This document shows, one piece after another, positions 17,792 through 27,165 of a stretch of 64,000 bases of DNA. The position numbers and the translations under genes were made by a program. The stretch's first letter is position 1, and every line of letters begins with the position of its first letter. Source of the DNA: Paraburkholderia tropica (GTDB lineage Bacteria; Pseudomonadota; Gammaproteobacteria; Burkholderiales; Burkholderiaceae); contig NZ_FNZM01000024.1 of NCBI RefSeq assembly GCF_900109265.1, positions 1-64,000 on the forward strand. Reading direction: 5' to 3'. The notes below the pieces were generated by a model that worked only from the letters and a program-made list of their open reading frames with translations, was not told the origin of the DNA and searched no databases.

Positions 17792-19387
17792 TTAGTGCGC
17801 GCCGATGCCTTCGAGCACTTCGTCGTGTTCCTTGCGCTCTTCCAGATACGGCGTGCGGTAACCCGAATTCACGCCCCAGATGTAGAAGCCGAGCGAGATC
17901 ACTGCGACGACCAGCATGTCCCAGCCGTAAGGAATCAGGTCGTGACCGCCGAACTGCTTCGAGCCGATCAGCGAGAGCACGGCCATCGTCGGCAGGTAGG
18001 CGCACAGCCACCATGCGGCCTTCAGATCCTGGCCCCAGCCGCCGAAGCCCTGCTTCGCCTGGAAGTAGAAGTACACCGGCAGCGCGACAACCATCAGCAG
18101 GATGATTTCGCCCGTCAGCGGCCACTTCGCCCAGTACAGGATCATCGATGCGCAGACGAACGCGAACGGCGCGATCACCTTCATGAACGGCACCGACAGC
18201 GGGCGTTCGATGTCCGACGCGGCGCGCTTGAGCGCCATCAGGCTGATCGGGCCCGTGAGGTACGAGATCACGGTCGCGACCGAGATCACCGCCGCCAGCG
18301 AGCTCCAGCCGCGGAAGAAGAACATGAAGATGAACGACACGGCCAGGTTGAACCACATCGCGGGGCGCGGCACGCCGTAGAACGGGTGCACGTTGCCGAA
18401 GATCGACGGCATCGTGTTGTTGCGCTCCATCGCGTAGATCATGCGCGAAGTCGTCGCCATGTAGGTCGTGCCGGTGCCGCTCGGGCTCACGAATGCGTCG
18501 ACGTACAGCAGGATCGCCAGCCAGTTCAGGTTCAGCGCGATCGCGAGTTCGGCGAACGGCGACTTGAAGTTGAACAGGTTCCAGCCCTTGGCCACGTCAG
18601 CCGGATTCACCGCGCCGATGTACGCCACCTGCAGCAGCACGTAGATCACCAGTGCGCAGACGATCGAGCCGATCACCGCGAACGGGATGCTCTTCGACGG
18701 ATTGCGCGCTTCGCCCGCGAGGTTGATCGGGCTCTGGAAGCCGTTGAACGCGAACACGATGCCGCTCGTCGCGACCGCCGTGAACACCGCCGACCAGCCG
18801 TACGGCGCGAACGTGCTCGCTTCGCCGAAGTTTTCGTGGTGGAAGCCCGTCGTCATCAGGCCGATGATCGTCAGGCCCGGGATGATGAACTTGAAGATCG
18901 TAATGGCGCTATTGGCGCGCGCGAACAGCTTCACGCCCCAGTAGTTGAGCATGAAGTACACGATCACGAGCAGCGCCGACAGGAACAACCCCGAGTGGGT
19001 TAATGATCCGTCGACGAACAGCGCGTGGGCCCAGTCGTAGGGCCAGGTGCTCATGTATTGAATGGAAGCTTCGGCTTCGATCGGAATCACCGAGACGATG
19101 GCGATCCAGTTCGCCCAGGCGCTGATGAAGCCCACGAGCGCGCCGTGCGAGTAGCGCGCGTAGCGCACCATGCCGCCCGATTCGGGGAACATCGCACCGA
19201 GTTCGGCGTAGGTGAGCGCGATGGCCAGAATGACCACGGCACCGATCACCCAGGCGCAGATGGCTGCGGGGCCGGCAATCTTCGCGGCCTTCCATGCGCC
19301 GAACAGCCAGCCCGAACCGATAATCGACCCGAGGCCGGTGAACATCAGCGCGAACGGGCCGATGTTCCGTTGAATAGAACTTTTCAC
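17792..19387 (-). CDS. APC-superfamily amino acid permease
   Basis: 531 residues with about 12-14 hydrophobic helices. The N terminus has the APC pattern GPFALMFTGLGSIIGSGWLFG (first helix with the broken GSIIGSG segment that binds the amino group) followed by YAELGAMFPESGG. It is therefore a secondary transporter for amino acids or amines, probably proton-coupled; the substrate cannot be told. GTG at 19387 is taken as the start because it follows an AGGAGAAG ribosome binding site; a longer frame to 19465 would add a Pro/Arg-rich stretch unlike the family. Confidence 0.9.
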   Translation of the reverse strand: MKSSIQRNIGPFALMFTGLGSIIGSGWLFGAWKAAKIAGPAAICAWVIGAVVILAIALTYAELGAMFPESGGMVRYARYSHGALVGFISAWANWIAIVSVIPIEAEASIQYMSTWPYDWAHALFVDGSLTHSGLFLSALLVIVYFMLNYWGVKLFARANSAITIFKFIIPGLTIIGLMTTGFHHENFGEASTFAPYGWSAVFTAVATSGIVFAFNGFQSPINLAGEARNPSKSIPFAVIGSIVCALVIYVLLQVAYIGAVNPADVAKGWNLFNFKSPFAELAIALNLNWLAILLYVDAFVSPSGTGTTYMATTSRMIYAMERNNTMPSIFGNVHPFYGVPRPAMWFNLAVSFIFMFFFRGWSSLAAVISVATVISYLTGPISLMALKRAASDIERPLSVPFMKVIAPFAFVCASMILYWAKWPLTGEIILLMVVALPVYFYFQAKQGFGGWGQDLKAAWWLCAYLPTMAVLSLIGSKQFGGHDLIPYGWDMLVVAVISLGFYIWGVNSGYRTPYLEERKEHDEVLEGIGAH

Positions 19388-19646
19388 GTCTTCTCCTGTA
19401 TCAAGAGCAGTTCGACACCGCGTGCCCCGTCTGTTGTGCGGGCGGGGTTCCGGCGGCGGTCGCACCTGCGCGCGGTCGATTGCACCCGAAGGCGCAACTC
19501 TTGCGCGGCGCGTAGTTTAACGGTTGCACTGCCAAAAGGCGCTAAAAAAAGTGCGAGCACTACAAAAAAAACAGCAACTTAGCAAGCTTTGTAAGGGTTT
19601 GTTTCGACCCTGCCGCAAAATTCTATGGAGTTACCCTGGGTCCCGG

Positions 19647-19675
19647 TTGACCTGGCAGGGAATTAGCCGTATAAA
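19647..19675 (+). promoter_or_regulatory. sigma-70 promoter of the cold shock gene with long 5' leader
   Basis: TTGACC (19647-19652), a 17-bp spacer, then TATAAA (19670-19675). Transcription would start near 19682, leaving a leader of about 140 nt before the cold shock start codon. Long structured leaders are usual for cspA-type genes and mediate cold-dependent translation. Confidence 0.65.
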
Positions 19676-19820
19676 GATCGAGCAGGATTTCAAGCGGCGA
19701 GTGTGAATAGGTCTTTCGTAGTTCGCCCATCAACGGTACTCCGGCTGGTCCCATACCCCTTCCTTGATTTTCGTGCACCTCTCTGTGGCTTCGGCCTTTA
19801 TTCATTTTTAGGAAAGTAAT

Positions 19821-20024
19821 ATGGAAACCGGTACCGTCAAGTGGTTCAATGACGCTAAGGGCTTTGGCTTTATCACTCCGGACGGCGGCGGCGAAGACCT
19901 GTTCGCGCACTTCTCGGAAATCAAGGTTGACGGCTTCAAGACGCTGCAAGAGAACCAAAAGGTTCAATTCGAAGTGCGCACGGGCCCGAAGGGCAAGCAA
20001 GCTGCCAACATCAAGCCGGTCTAA
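19821..20024 (+). CDS. cold shock protein, CspA family
   Basis: 67 residues, one oligonucleotide-binding cold shock domain. RNP1 is KGFGFI and RNP2 is DLFAHFSEI, both intact, so it binds single-stranded RNA and DNA and melts RNA structure. Basic C terminus. Preceded by AGGAAAG at good spacing and by a long 5' leader with a clear promoter, and followed by a strong terminator, so it is a single-gene unit. Confidence 0.97.
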   Translation: METGTVKWFNDAKGFGFITPDGGGEDLFAHFSEIKVDGFKTLQENQKVQFEVRTGPKGKQAANIKPV

Positions 20025-20089
20025 ATACCGTCTTCGACCTTCAGGACTCTAACCTCGGTCCTGACAGGCAAGCTTACAGAAAAACCCCA

Positions 20090-20116
20090 CGCTTCCTCCT
20101 GAAGGTGGGGTTTTTT
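20090..20116. terminator. bidirectional terminator after the cold shock gene
   Basis: AAAACCCCAC pairs with GTGGGGTTTT across a 10-12-nt loop, with flanking A- and T-runs. It lies between convergent genes. Confidence 0.9.
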
Positions 20117-20166
20117 GTCGCCTGTCGTTTTTGACGAATTCGGGCGACTGCGCAGTGCGGATGACT

Positions 20167-21501
20167 TCAGGCGAAGAGGCGCTGCGCGTGAATGCCCAGG
20201 CCCGTCGCCACGCTGGCGAGGCGGTCGCCGAACACCGGTTGCGCGTGCGGGAATGCCTCGGCGAGCGCCTGGGTCAGGAACAGCAAACCCGTCGAACCGC
20301 CCGTGAAATACAGCGCGTTCACGGCGCCCGGCGCCACACCCGCCGCCTGCACGGTTTCGCGCGCGGCTTCCACGATGCGGCGCGTTTCCTCACGGCCGGC
20401 TTCCACCAGTTGGGCGTCGTCGAAGGCGAGCCGCAGGTCGGTTTCCACCTGCTCCAGATCGATCATCGTCTGACCGCCCGCCGACACGCCAATCTTCGCT
20501 TCCTCCGCATGCGCCGCCAGCGCGTGCCCCAGACGCCAGTCGACCACGCGCATCAGTCGATCGTGATGCGCGGCGTCACTATATAGATGGCGCATGAGCT
20601 TGAGTTCGGCCGCGCGCTTGGGCGTGTAGACCGTGTTGATCAGATGCCAGGTCGCCAGATCGAAATAGACGCGGTTCGGCACTTCGCGGCCTTCCGGATC
20701 CAGCGACTGATAGCCGAGTTCGCGCAGGATCGTCGCCAGTTCGACGCGGCGGTCGAAGTCCGTGCCGGCCACGTGCACGCCGTGATGCGCGAGCACGTCG
20801 TCCTTGCGGGCGAGGCGCGACATGCGCTGCGGCCCCACGCGCACGAGCGAAAAGTCCGACGTACCGCCGCCGATGTCGGCCACCAGCACCAGCCCCTCTT
20901 CCGTCAGGCGCGACTCGTAATCGAACGCCGCCGCGATCGGCTCGTACTGGAATTCGATTTCCTTGAAGCCCACCGAGCGTGCCGCCGCTTCGAGCTGATC
21001 CTGCGCAAGCTTGTCGGCGCGCGGATCTTCGTCGACGAAAAACACCGGGCGGCCCAGCACCGCGCGCGTGAGACTCGCGCCCGCGCAGCGTTCGGCGCTG
21101 CGTTTGAGGTGATCGAGGAAGATCGCGATGATTTCCGTGTAGCGGATCGCGCTGCCGTCGCCAAGATCGGTCGTGCTTTCCGCGAGCGGCGAGCCGAGAA
21201 TGCTCTTCATCGAGCGCATCAGACGCCCGTCGAAGCCGTCGATATAGGCTGCCAGCGCCGCGCGGCCGAATTCGCGCGTGTGCTCGTCGGTGTTGAAGAA
21301 CACCGAGGTCGGCAGCGTGGTCTGCGCGCCTTCGACCGGCGCGAGGCGCATCGCGTCGCCAGGTGCCGCGCCCGGCAGCGCCACGGCCGAGTTGGAGGTG
21401 CCGAAGTCGATTGCGCAGAAGGGTTGCGCGGCAGCGTTCGACGCTGTATTCGAGGCGGGATGCGGGGAGGCAGTCAAGGCGGGGCTCATGGCGGGGGTCA
21501 T
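20167..21501 (-). CDS. Hsp70-like ATPase (YegD family)
   Basis: 444 residues, the actin/Hsp70 ATPase fold without a DnaK-type substrate-binding domain. Phosphate 1 motif CAIDFGTSNSAVAL, phosphate 2 VADIGGGTSDFSLV and adenosine motif YFTGGSTGLLFL are present in order. YegD-type proteins are atypical Hsp70 relatives with poorly known clients. The start ATG at 21501 removes an upstream Arg/Cys-rich stretch that has no counterpart in the family; two further ATGs lie close by (MTPAMSPAL). Confidence 0.9.
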   Translation of the reverse strand: MTPAMSPALTASPHPASNTASNAAAQPFCAIDFGTSNSAVALPGAAPGDAMRLAPVEGAQTTLPTSVFFNTDEHTREFGRAALAAYIDGFDGRLMRSMKSILGSPLAESTTDLGDGSAIRYTEIIAIFLDHLKRSAERCAGASLTRAVLGRPVFFVDEDPRADKLAQDQLEAAARSVGFKEIEFQYEPIAAAFDYESRLTEEGLVLVADIGGGTSDFSLVRVGPQRMSRLARKDDVLAHHGVHVAGTDFDRRVELATILRELGYQSLDPEGREVPNRVYFDLATWHLINTVYTPKRAAELKLMRHLYSDAAHHDRLMRVVDWRLGHALAAHAEEAKIGVSAGGQTMIDLEQVETDLRLAFDDAQLVEAGREETRRIVEAARETVQAAGVAPGAVNALYFTGGSTGLLFLTQALAEAFPHAQPVFGDRLASVATGLGIHAQRLFA

Positions 21502-21747
21502 GGCAACGCCGCGCGGCACGTCGCACGCGGCATTACGGAAGGCTGGGAGGACCGGCTTTGTATCACGAAAGCGCGGCGCGGAGCAACCGCAAGGACGGGG
21601 TTCGGCCCCGCAAATAAAACGCGCGGCCCGTGCCGCGCTGCGTGTCACTCCGGCCGCCCTGCGTCTGCTGCGGCTGAACGCCCCGAAGTCCTGCGAGTGC
21701 CGGGAAACCGGCCAGCTTGGCCGCGCTCAAGCGTGCTCAAGCATGGC

Positions 21748-22350
21748 TCAGCCCTTGAACGGCTGCTTCCAGGCGTTCGCGTAAGCGATATCGCCCACGC
21801 TCGCGCGCGTGCGCTCGGCCTTCTCGCGGTCGCGCAGGACCGGATCGAGCTTCTCGGCGTCGCCGTAATGGCCGATCGAGATGATCGCGAGCGGCTCCAC
21901 GTCGTTCGGCAGACCGAATTCCTTGCGGAACGCGTTCACGTCGAAACCGCTCATCTGGTGCGCGGCGAGGCCGAGCGCGTGCGCCTGCAGCACCAGCGAC
22001 ATCGCCGCCGCGCCCGCATCGTACTGCGCCGTGCGGTTCACTTCGCCCTTGGCGTTGAGCGTTTGCGCCGTCACCGCCACCAGCACGGGCGCCGGTGCGT
22101 TCCACTGCTGATTGAAGGGCACGAGCGTCGCGAAGGCGCGTTTGAACGCCGGCTCATCGGCCGTGCGGTCGAACACGATGAAGCGCCACGGTTGCAGGTT
22201 GTAGCCCGACGGCGCCCAGCGCGCGGCCTCGATGACCGCGTGCAGATGCTCGCGCGAAACCGGCTCGTTCGAATAGGCGCGCGGGCTCCAGCGGCCGGCG
22301 ATCAGTTCGTGGATGGGCACGGCTGTCGGTGCGGGTTTTTGCTTCGTCAT
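21748..22350 (-). CDS. nitroreductase-family flavoprotein
   Basis: 200 residues, FMN-dependent NAD(P)H oxidoreductase fold. Family features are the N-terminal RWSPRAYSNEPVS, the FMN-phosphate motif ARWAPSGYNLQPWRFIV, and the C-terminal LAIISIGHYGD with the catalytic-site region. Members reduce nitroaromatics, quinones or enones; the natural substrate is unknown. Start chosen at ATG 22350 (MTKQKPAP) on the basis of family length; the longer frame adds a Cys/Arg-rich segment. Confidence 0.9.
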   Translation of the reverse strand: MTKQKPAPTAVPIHELIAGRWSPRAYSNEPVSREHLHAVIEAARWAPSGYNLQPWRFIVFDRTADEPAFKRAFATLVPFNQQWNAPAPVLVAVTAQTLNAKGEVNRTAQYDAGAAAMSLVLQAHALGLAAHQMSGFDVNAFRKEFGLPNDVEPLAIISIGHYGDAEKLDPVLRDREKAERTRASVGDIAYANAWKQPFKG

Positions 22351-22495
22351 GCCTGATGTGTCCTTGTTGGCGGGCGCTCGCCCGGGGCTCACAGCATACC
22401 CGCGCCGCGTGAAACGCGCTGAAACGGCGAAGGCGGCGCACGTGCAGCCGCCTTCGCGTGATCGACGCATTATCCGCAAGCCCCGCTGCGCGGAC

Positions 22496-23779
22496 TCAGG
22501 CCGTCTGCGCGCCCGCCGTGCGCGGCGCGCGGTTGATGCGCAGCACGAGGAACGAGGCGATCAGGCACAAGCCGCCCGAGATCATCGACGCCACCGTATA
22601 GGTGCCGAGGCTCGAGCGCAGCAGCCCCGCACCGAACGCCGCGAACGCCGCGCCCAGTTGATGGCCCGCGACCACCCAGCCGAAGATGATCGGCGCGCGC
22701 TCCTTGCCGAACACGTCGGTGGCGAGGCGCACGGTCGGCGGCACGGTCGCGATCCAGTCGAGTCCGTAGAACACCGCGAAGATCGGCAGACCGAAGAAGT
22801 CGATGCCGAACGCGTGCGGTAGATAGATCAGCGAGAGCCCGCGCAGACCGTAGTACCAGAACAGCAGCACGCGGCTGTTGAAGCGGTCCGAGAGCCAACC
22901 CGAGAGCGTCGTGCCGAACAGGTCGAAAATGCCCATCGTCGCGAGCAGCGACGCGCCCTGCACTTCCGTCATGCCGTAGTCGCCGCACATGGCGATCAGG
23001 TGCGTGCCGACATAGCCGTTGGTGCTCGCGCCACAAATGAAGAAGCTGAAGAACAGCAGCCAGAAGTCGCGCGTGCGGCTCGCCGACGCGAGTGCGCCGA
23101 ACGCCAGCTTGATCGGATTCTGCTGCGGCGCGGGCGGCGCGAGCGGCGCGTCGGGCTCTTCGCCGAACGGACGCAGCTTCAGGCTGGCCGGGCGCTCGGG
23201 CAGCAGGAACGCGACCAGCGGCAGCACCACGGCGGCGGCCGCCGCGACGACCAGCACGACGAGCTGCCAGCCGTGCTTTTCGGCGATCGCCGCGAGGAAC
23301 GGCAGGAACACGAGCTGGCCGGTGGCCGAACTCGCGGTGAGTATGCCCATCGCGAGGCCGCGATGCGTCGTGAACCAGCGCGTGACGACCGTCGCCGACA
23401 GCGACAACGCCGCCACGCCGGTCGAGCCGCCAACCATCACGCCCCAGATCAGGATCATCTGCCACGGATGCGTCATCAGCGCTGACAGCGCCACGCCCGC
23501 GCCCATCGTGGCGAGCGCCGCCAGCAGCGTCGGCCGCACGCCGAAGCGCTGCATCGCCGCCGCCGCAAACGGCCCCATCAGCCCGTAAAGCGCGATGTTC
23601 ACCGAAATCGCCAGCGAGATCGTCGCCCGGCTCCAGCCGAACTGATGCTCGAGCGGGACCATCATCACGCTCGGCGTTGCGCGCGTGCCGGCCGCCGCCA
23701 GCAGCACCAGAAACACCACCGCCACCACGAGCCATCCATAGTGAAAACGCCCGCCGACCCATCTCGCTGCCCAGTTCAT
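22496..23779 (-). CDS. major facilitator superfamily transporter
   Basis: 427 residues with 12 predicted membrane helices and a central cytoplasmic loop (about residues 190-215). The region after helix 2 and the symmetric second half fit MFS; the N-terminal GGRFHYGWLVVAVVF and APIIFGWVVAGHQLGAAFAAFG segments resemble the oxalate/formate-type or monocarboxylate-like antiporter branch. Substrate not determinable. It is divergent from a TetR gene with two operator-like palindromes between them, so it is probably the regulated target. Confidence 0.88.
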   Translation of the reverse strand: MNWAARWVGGRFHYGWLVVAVVFLVLLAAAGTRATPSVMMVPLEHQFGWSRATISLAISVNIALYGLMGPFAAAAMQRFGVRPTLLAALATMGAGVALSALMTHPWQMILIWGVMVGGSTGVAALSLSATVVTRWFTTHRGLAMGILTASSATGQLVFLPFLAAIAEKHGWQLVVLVVAAAAAVVLPLVAFLLPERPASLKLRPFGEEPDAPLAPPAPQQNPIKLAFGALASASRTRDFWLLFFSFFICGASTNGYVGTHLIAMCGDYGMTEVQGASLLATMGIFDLFGTTLSGWLSDRFNSRVLLFWYYGLRGLSLIYLPHAFGIDFFGLPIFAVFYGLDWIATVPPTVRLATDVFGKERAPIIFGWVVAGHQLGAAFAAFGAGLLRSSLGTYTVASMISGGLCLIASFLVLRINRAPRTAGAQTA

Positions 23780-23847
23780 CCGTGCTCCACGTTCGTTGTT
23801 TGGCTTGAATCGTCTGCTTGATCTGCGTCTTGCCGATCGACCGGATT

Positions 23848-23863
23848 GTTACCGCTCGGTCAC
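23848..23863. promoter_or_regulatory. TetR-type operator, copy 1
   Basis: GTTACCGCTCGGTCAC, with the palindromic core ACCG-N2-CGGT. It is 34 bp centre to centre from copy 2. Lies between the divergent MFS and TetR genes. Confidence 0.75.
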
Positions 23864-23881
23864 AAGTGTGTTGCGATAGTA

Positions 23882-23897
23882 GTGACCGCTCGGTAAC
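23882..23897. promoter_or_regulatory. TetR-type operator, copy 2
   Basis: GTGACCGCTCGGTAAC, same ACCGCTCGGT core as copy 1. It directly abuts an ATG at 23898, which argues that the real TetR start is farther downstream. Confidence 0.75.
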
Positions 23898-23933
23898 ATG
23901 TCAAGCATGTCCCTGACGACGAGATGTCCTGCC

Positions 23934-24599
23934 ATGTCCACGCGCCACCCCAACCCGACCGATCCCGCCATCGCCGCGCCCGCCAAGGCCGCCGCGCGCG
24001 CGCGCCGCTCGCGCACCCAGACGGCCGGGCCGCGCGCCCAGGAGCACCTGCTTGCCGCCGCGGACGAATTGTTCTACCGCGAAGGCGTGCGCGCCGTGGG
24101 CGTCGAAGCCGTGGTCGAGCGCGCGGGCGTGAACAAGATGAGTCTGTACCGGCAATTTTCGTCGAAGGACGATCTGGTGGTCGCGTATCTGAAGCGCTGC
24201 GACGTGCGCTTTTTCGAGCGCTTCGAGGCGAGCGCCGCGAAGCATCCGGGCGAACCGGCGAAGCAGTTGATGCAGGCGTTCGAGGATCTGGCGGCGCGCG
24301 CGTCGGCGCCCGACTATCGCGGCTGTCCGTTCGTGAACGTGGCGGCCGAGTTTCCCGATCCGGCGCATCCGGCGCGGCACAGCGTGGCCGATAACAAGAC
24401 GCGGCTGATCGCGCGCCTCACCGAACTGGCGCAGGCGGCGGGCGCGACCGACGCGGCGTCGCTCGCGAACGAACTGGCGCTGCTGGTCGAGGGCGTCTAC
24501 GCCGCGAGCCAGACCTACGGACCCGGCTGCGGCCCGATTCAGGCGGCGCCGCGCATGGCGAAACTGTTGATCGAAGCGGCGTGCGCGCCGGTCGCCTGA
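23934..24599 (+). CDS. TetR-family transcriptional regulator
   Basis: 221 residues from ATG 23934. The N-terminal helix-turn-helix is clear (EHLLAAADELFYREGVRAVGVEAVVERAGVNKMSLYRQF is the full stretch at about residues 38-76; its recognition helix is the part around VNKMSLYRQF). The C-terminal half is an all-helical ligand/dimer domain with YRGCPFVNVAAEF. Divergent from the MFS gene with two operator copies between, so it probably represses the transporter and itself. Alternative starts at 23898 and 23907 would put the start inside or against an operator. Confidence 0.9.
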   Translation: MSTRHPNPTDPAIAAPAKAAARARRSRTQTAGPRAQEHLLAAADELFYREGVRAVGVEAVVERAGVNKMSLYRQFSSKDDLVVAYLKRCDVRFFERFEASAAKHPGEPAKQLMQAFEDLAARASAPDYRGCPFVNVAAEFPDPAHPARHSVADNKTRLIARLTELAQAAGATDAASLANELALLVEGVYAASQTYGPGCGPIQAAPRMAKLLIEAACAPVA

Positions 24600-24671
24600 T
24601 CTCGCGCCAGCCTTCAACCCGCGCGCCCTTCGCCGCAGCGGGCGCACGAACCGCACCGGTAAAATGCCGCG

Positions 24672-25280
24672 ATGACCGATACATCCGATACACCCGATAC
24701 CGCCAACACCACGCCTGACCCGGCGCACCCCGAGCGCGCCGCCATTCTCGACGCCACGCGCCACTGGCTCACGCGCGCGGTGATCGGGCTGAATCTCTGC
24801 CCGTTCGCGAAAAGCGTGCATGTAAAGGGCCAGATCCGATACGCGATCAGCGACGCGACCGATCTGGAAGGTGTGCTAACCGATCTCGAAACCGAACTGC
24901 GCACGCTCGCGGACAGCAGCGCGGAGGACATCGACACGACGCTGCTGATCCTCCCGCACGCGCTCGCCGATTTTCTCGACTACAACGACGCGCTCCATTT
25001 CGCCGATCTGCTGCTCGGCCAGTTGCGTCTCGACGGCGAACTGCAGATTGCGAGCTTTCATCCGCAATATCAGTTCGAGGGCACGCAGCCCGACGACATC
25101 GAGAACTACACGAACCGCGCGCCCTATCCGATCCTGCACCTGCTGCGCGAGGCGAGCATCGAGCGCGCCGCCGACGCCTTCCCGGACGCCGCCGACATCT
25201 ACGAACGCAATCAGGAAACGATGCGCCGCCTCGGTCTCGAAGGCTGGCGCGCGTGGATGAGCCAGCGCGACGACCAGTAA
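24672..25280 (+). CDS. DUF1415 family protein
   Basis: 202 residues, cytoplasmic. The stretch WLTRAVIGLNLCPFAKSVHV and later IASFHPQYQFEG and TNRAPYPILHLLREAS are the hallmarks of the DUF1415 family, which has no established function. A conserved Cys (NLCPFA) and two His residues could bind a metal or be catalytic, but that is conjecture. Followed by a hairpin and a convergent methyltransferase gene. Confidence 0.85.
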   Translation: MTDTSDTPDTANTTPDPAHPERAAILDATRHWLTRAVIGLNLCPFAKSVHVKGQIRYAISDATDLEGVLTDLETELRTLADSSAEDIDTTLLILPHALADFLDYNDALHFADLLLGQLRLDGELQIASFHPQYQFEGTQPDDIENYTNRAPYPILHLLREASIERAADAFPDAADIYERNQETMRRLGLEGWRAWMSQRDDQ

Positions 25281-25293
25281 GTCGTCCTGCCGA

Positions 25294-25321
25294 TCAGGTG
25301 ACGATCCCCACGATCACCTGA
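25294..25321. terminator. possible hairpin terminator between convergent genes
   Basis: TCAGGTGA (25294-25301) pairs with TCACCTGA (25314-25321). No strong T-run follows on either side, so activity is uncertain. Confidence 0.4.
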
Positions 25322-25345
25322 AATCGCGCAGATAGCGCGCCGCGC

Positions 25346-26212
25346 TCACGCTGTCTCGCCAGCCTGGGCAGGCGAAGCCTCGCCGTCGTCGACGAAGAAA
25401 CGCTCGCGCAGCTCGGCAATCCCGAACGTGTCGAGCAGTTCGTTGAGCCGCTCCGCCGGCCGGCGCCGCGGCAGATTCTTGTACTGCGCCACGATGAGCT
25501 CGTTCTTCATCGAGTGCTCCCAGCCCACCAGTTCCGTCACGCTCACCTGATAGCCGTGCGCCTCCAGTTGCAGGCAGCGCAGCACATTGGTGATCTGGCT
25601 GCCGAACTCACGCGTATGCAACGGGTGACGCCACACTTCCGTGAGCGCCTGGCCGAGCAACTTGCCCTTGTTGCGACGCAGCACGCCCGCCACTTCGGCC
25701 TGACAGCACGGCACCACGACGATATGGCGCGCGTGCTTCTTGAGCGCGAAGCGCAGCGCGTCGTCGGTGGCGGTATCGCAGGCGTGCAGCGCCGTGACGA
25801 TATCGACCGTCGGCGGCAGTTGCATCGACGTGATCGAGTCGGCCACCGAGAGATTCAGAAACGACATCCCCTTGAAGCCGAGCCGCGCCGCCAGTTCCTC
25901 CGAGCGCTGCACGAGCTCGTCGCGCGTCTCGATACCAAAGATGCGCGAGTTGTCGCACAGACCCTTGAAGAACAGGTCGTACAGAATGAATCCCAAGTAG
26001 GACTTGCCCGCACCGTGATCGACGAGCGTGACGTCGCGGCCATCCTGCTTGAGGTCGTTGAGCAGCGGCTCGATGAACTGGAACAAGTGATAGACCTGCT
26101 TCAGCTTGCGGCGGCTGTCCTGGTTCATCTTGCCGTCGCGCGTCAGGATATGGAGCTCCTTCAGGAGCTCGATCGACTGATTCGGACGGATTTCGTAGGT
26201 CTTGCTGGACAT
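25346..26212 (-). CDS. class I SAM-dependent methyltransferase (METTL25/Methyltransf_32-like)
   Basis: 288 residues. Motif I is VTLVDHGAGKSYLGFILYDLF (SAM-binding loop HGAGKSYLG), followed by FGIETRDELVQ as the acidic loop and VTALHACDTATDDAL as the post-II/IV region, the pattern of the Methyltransf_32 group that includes rRNA-associated METTL25-type proteins. CCQAEV follows, with two adjacent Cys. The substrate is not known; RNA or protein is possible. Good spacing from the stop of the DUF1415 gene on the other strand. Confidence 0.8.
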   Translation of the reverse strand: MSSKTYEIRPNQSIELLKELHILTRDGKMNQDSRRKLKQVYHLFQFIEPLLNDLKQDGRDVTLVDHGAGKSYLGFILYDLFFKGLCDNSRIFGIETRDELVQRSEELAARLGFKGMSFLNLSVADSITSMQLPPTVDIVTALHACDTATDDALRFALKKHARHIVVVPCCQAEVAGVLRRNKGKLLGQALTEVWRHPLHTREFGSQITNVLRCLQLEAHGYQVSVTELVGWEHSMKNELIVAQYKNLPRRRPAERLNELLDTFGIAELRERFFVDDGEASPAQAGETA

Positions 26213-26594
26213 CGGGACAAAAAAAGATGAGTAGCGTCATTTACCGCGAAACGTGCGGCAACCGACAGAGCGACGCAAATAGATCTGTCATTTTACGGAA
26301 AAAGCAGCACGAGGCCGCGAACCTGATAGCGGTCCATTCGTCATATGGTTGTAGCGTCCGGCACGCTGACCCACGTCCGGATGACAGGGAGGGGTTGATT
26401 AAAAAAGACACGGTGAGCCTCGCGCCGCCGATGTCCAGAAAGGACCATTTTTGGGGCGCGACCAACCGGCAAAGTACCGGTTATGCGCGCATGGGAGGTC
26501 GCTCCGGGTCCGCCGGCAGCGATAAATCAGGTATGACGCAGATCCCCGCTGCGCGAAAACGCACGGCGCTGCGCGACCTTGCATGGGGCATGCA
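26213..26594. other. intergenic region, 382 bp, no gene seen
   Basis: Lies between divergent genes at 26212 (minus) and 26595 (plus). It is less GC-rich than its neighbours and should hold both promoters. Short frames across it have no recognisable product. I see no clear palindrome or RNA gene. Confidence 0.5.
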
Positions 26595-26915
26595 ATGAAC
26601 ACGATACCCGACGGTAACGCTGAGCAAAAATTCCAGGAACTGCTTGCCAGACTCGTTGAAGTGCCCGAGTGGACGGAAAAGCAGCAACTGGAGCTCGAAA
26701 TGGCGCGTGACATCTCGGTCGAGATGCTGCGTCTGGCCGAGGAGATGCGCGACGGCGCGGCAGATCTCGAGAATTGCCTGATCCTGCTGAAGTACGCCAA
26801 AGTGCTCGATTTCGTGATGTCGGCGCTCGCTGCACGGCGCGACATCAAACCCCAGACTTTACGGGTGATCTTCAAACTCGCCGGCCTTGCCGTGGACGAG
26901 GCCTATCCAGGTTAG
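26595..26915 (+). CDS. small helical protein of unknown function
   Basis: 106 residues, Glu/Leu/Ala-rich and almost certainly all helical (for example WTEKQQLELEMARDISVEMLR, then LAEEMRDGAADLENC). No signal peptide or membrane segment. I do not recognise the family. The start at 26595 follows a purine stretch and an in-frame ATG at 26583 (MGHAMNTI) is an alternative. It is isolated between two convergent or divergent methyltransferase genes. Confidence 0.6.
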   Translation: MNTIPDGNAEQKFQELLARLVEVPEWTEKQQLELEMARDISVEMLRLAEEMRDGAADLENCLILLKYAKVLDFVMSALAARRDIKPQTLRVIFKLAGLAVDEAYPG

Positions 26916-27165
26916 GTGCGACACGCGGCATCGCAGGCACGGAAAGCGGGCGAATTCGCCTGCTTTCCGCGGTCCGCCTTGAACGCGGGACCGGTGAATG
27001 ATCCGTGCATGGCATCGGACGCCGCGCCGATGCGCCCGCCTGCCCTATCGAGCCGTTCGCGCCACGCGACGGCTCTTCACCCGCTTTTTGCGTCGCGCAG
27101 GCGCTTATCCACTCTTTCGCTCCTCTTTCGTCTTCGAACGAGCCGGCGAACACGCGCGCCGCACG

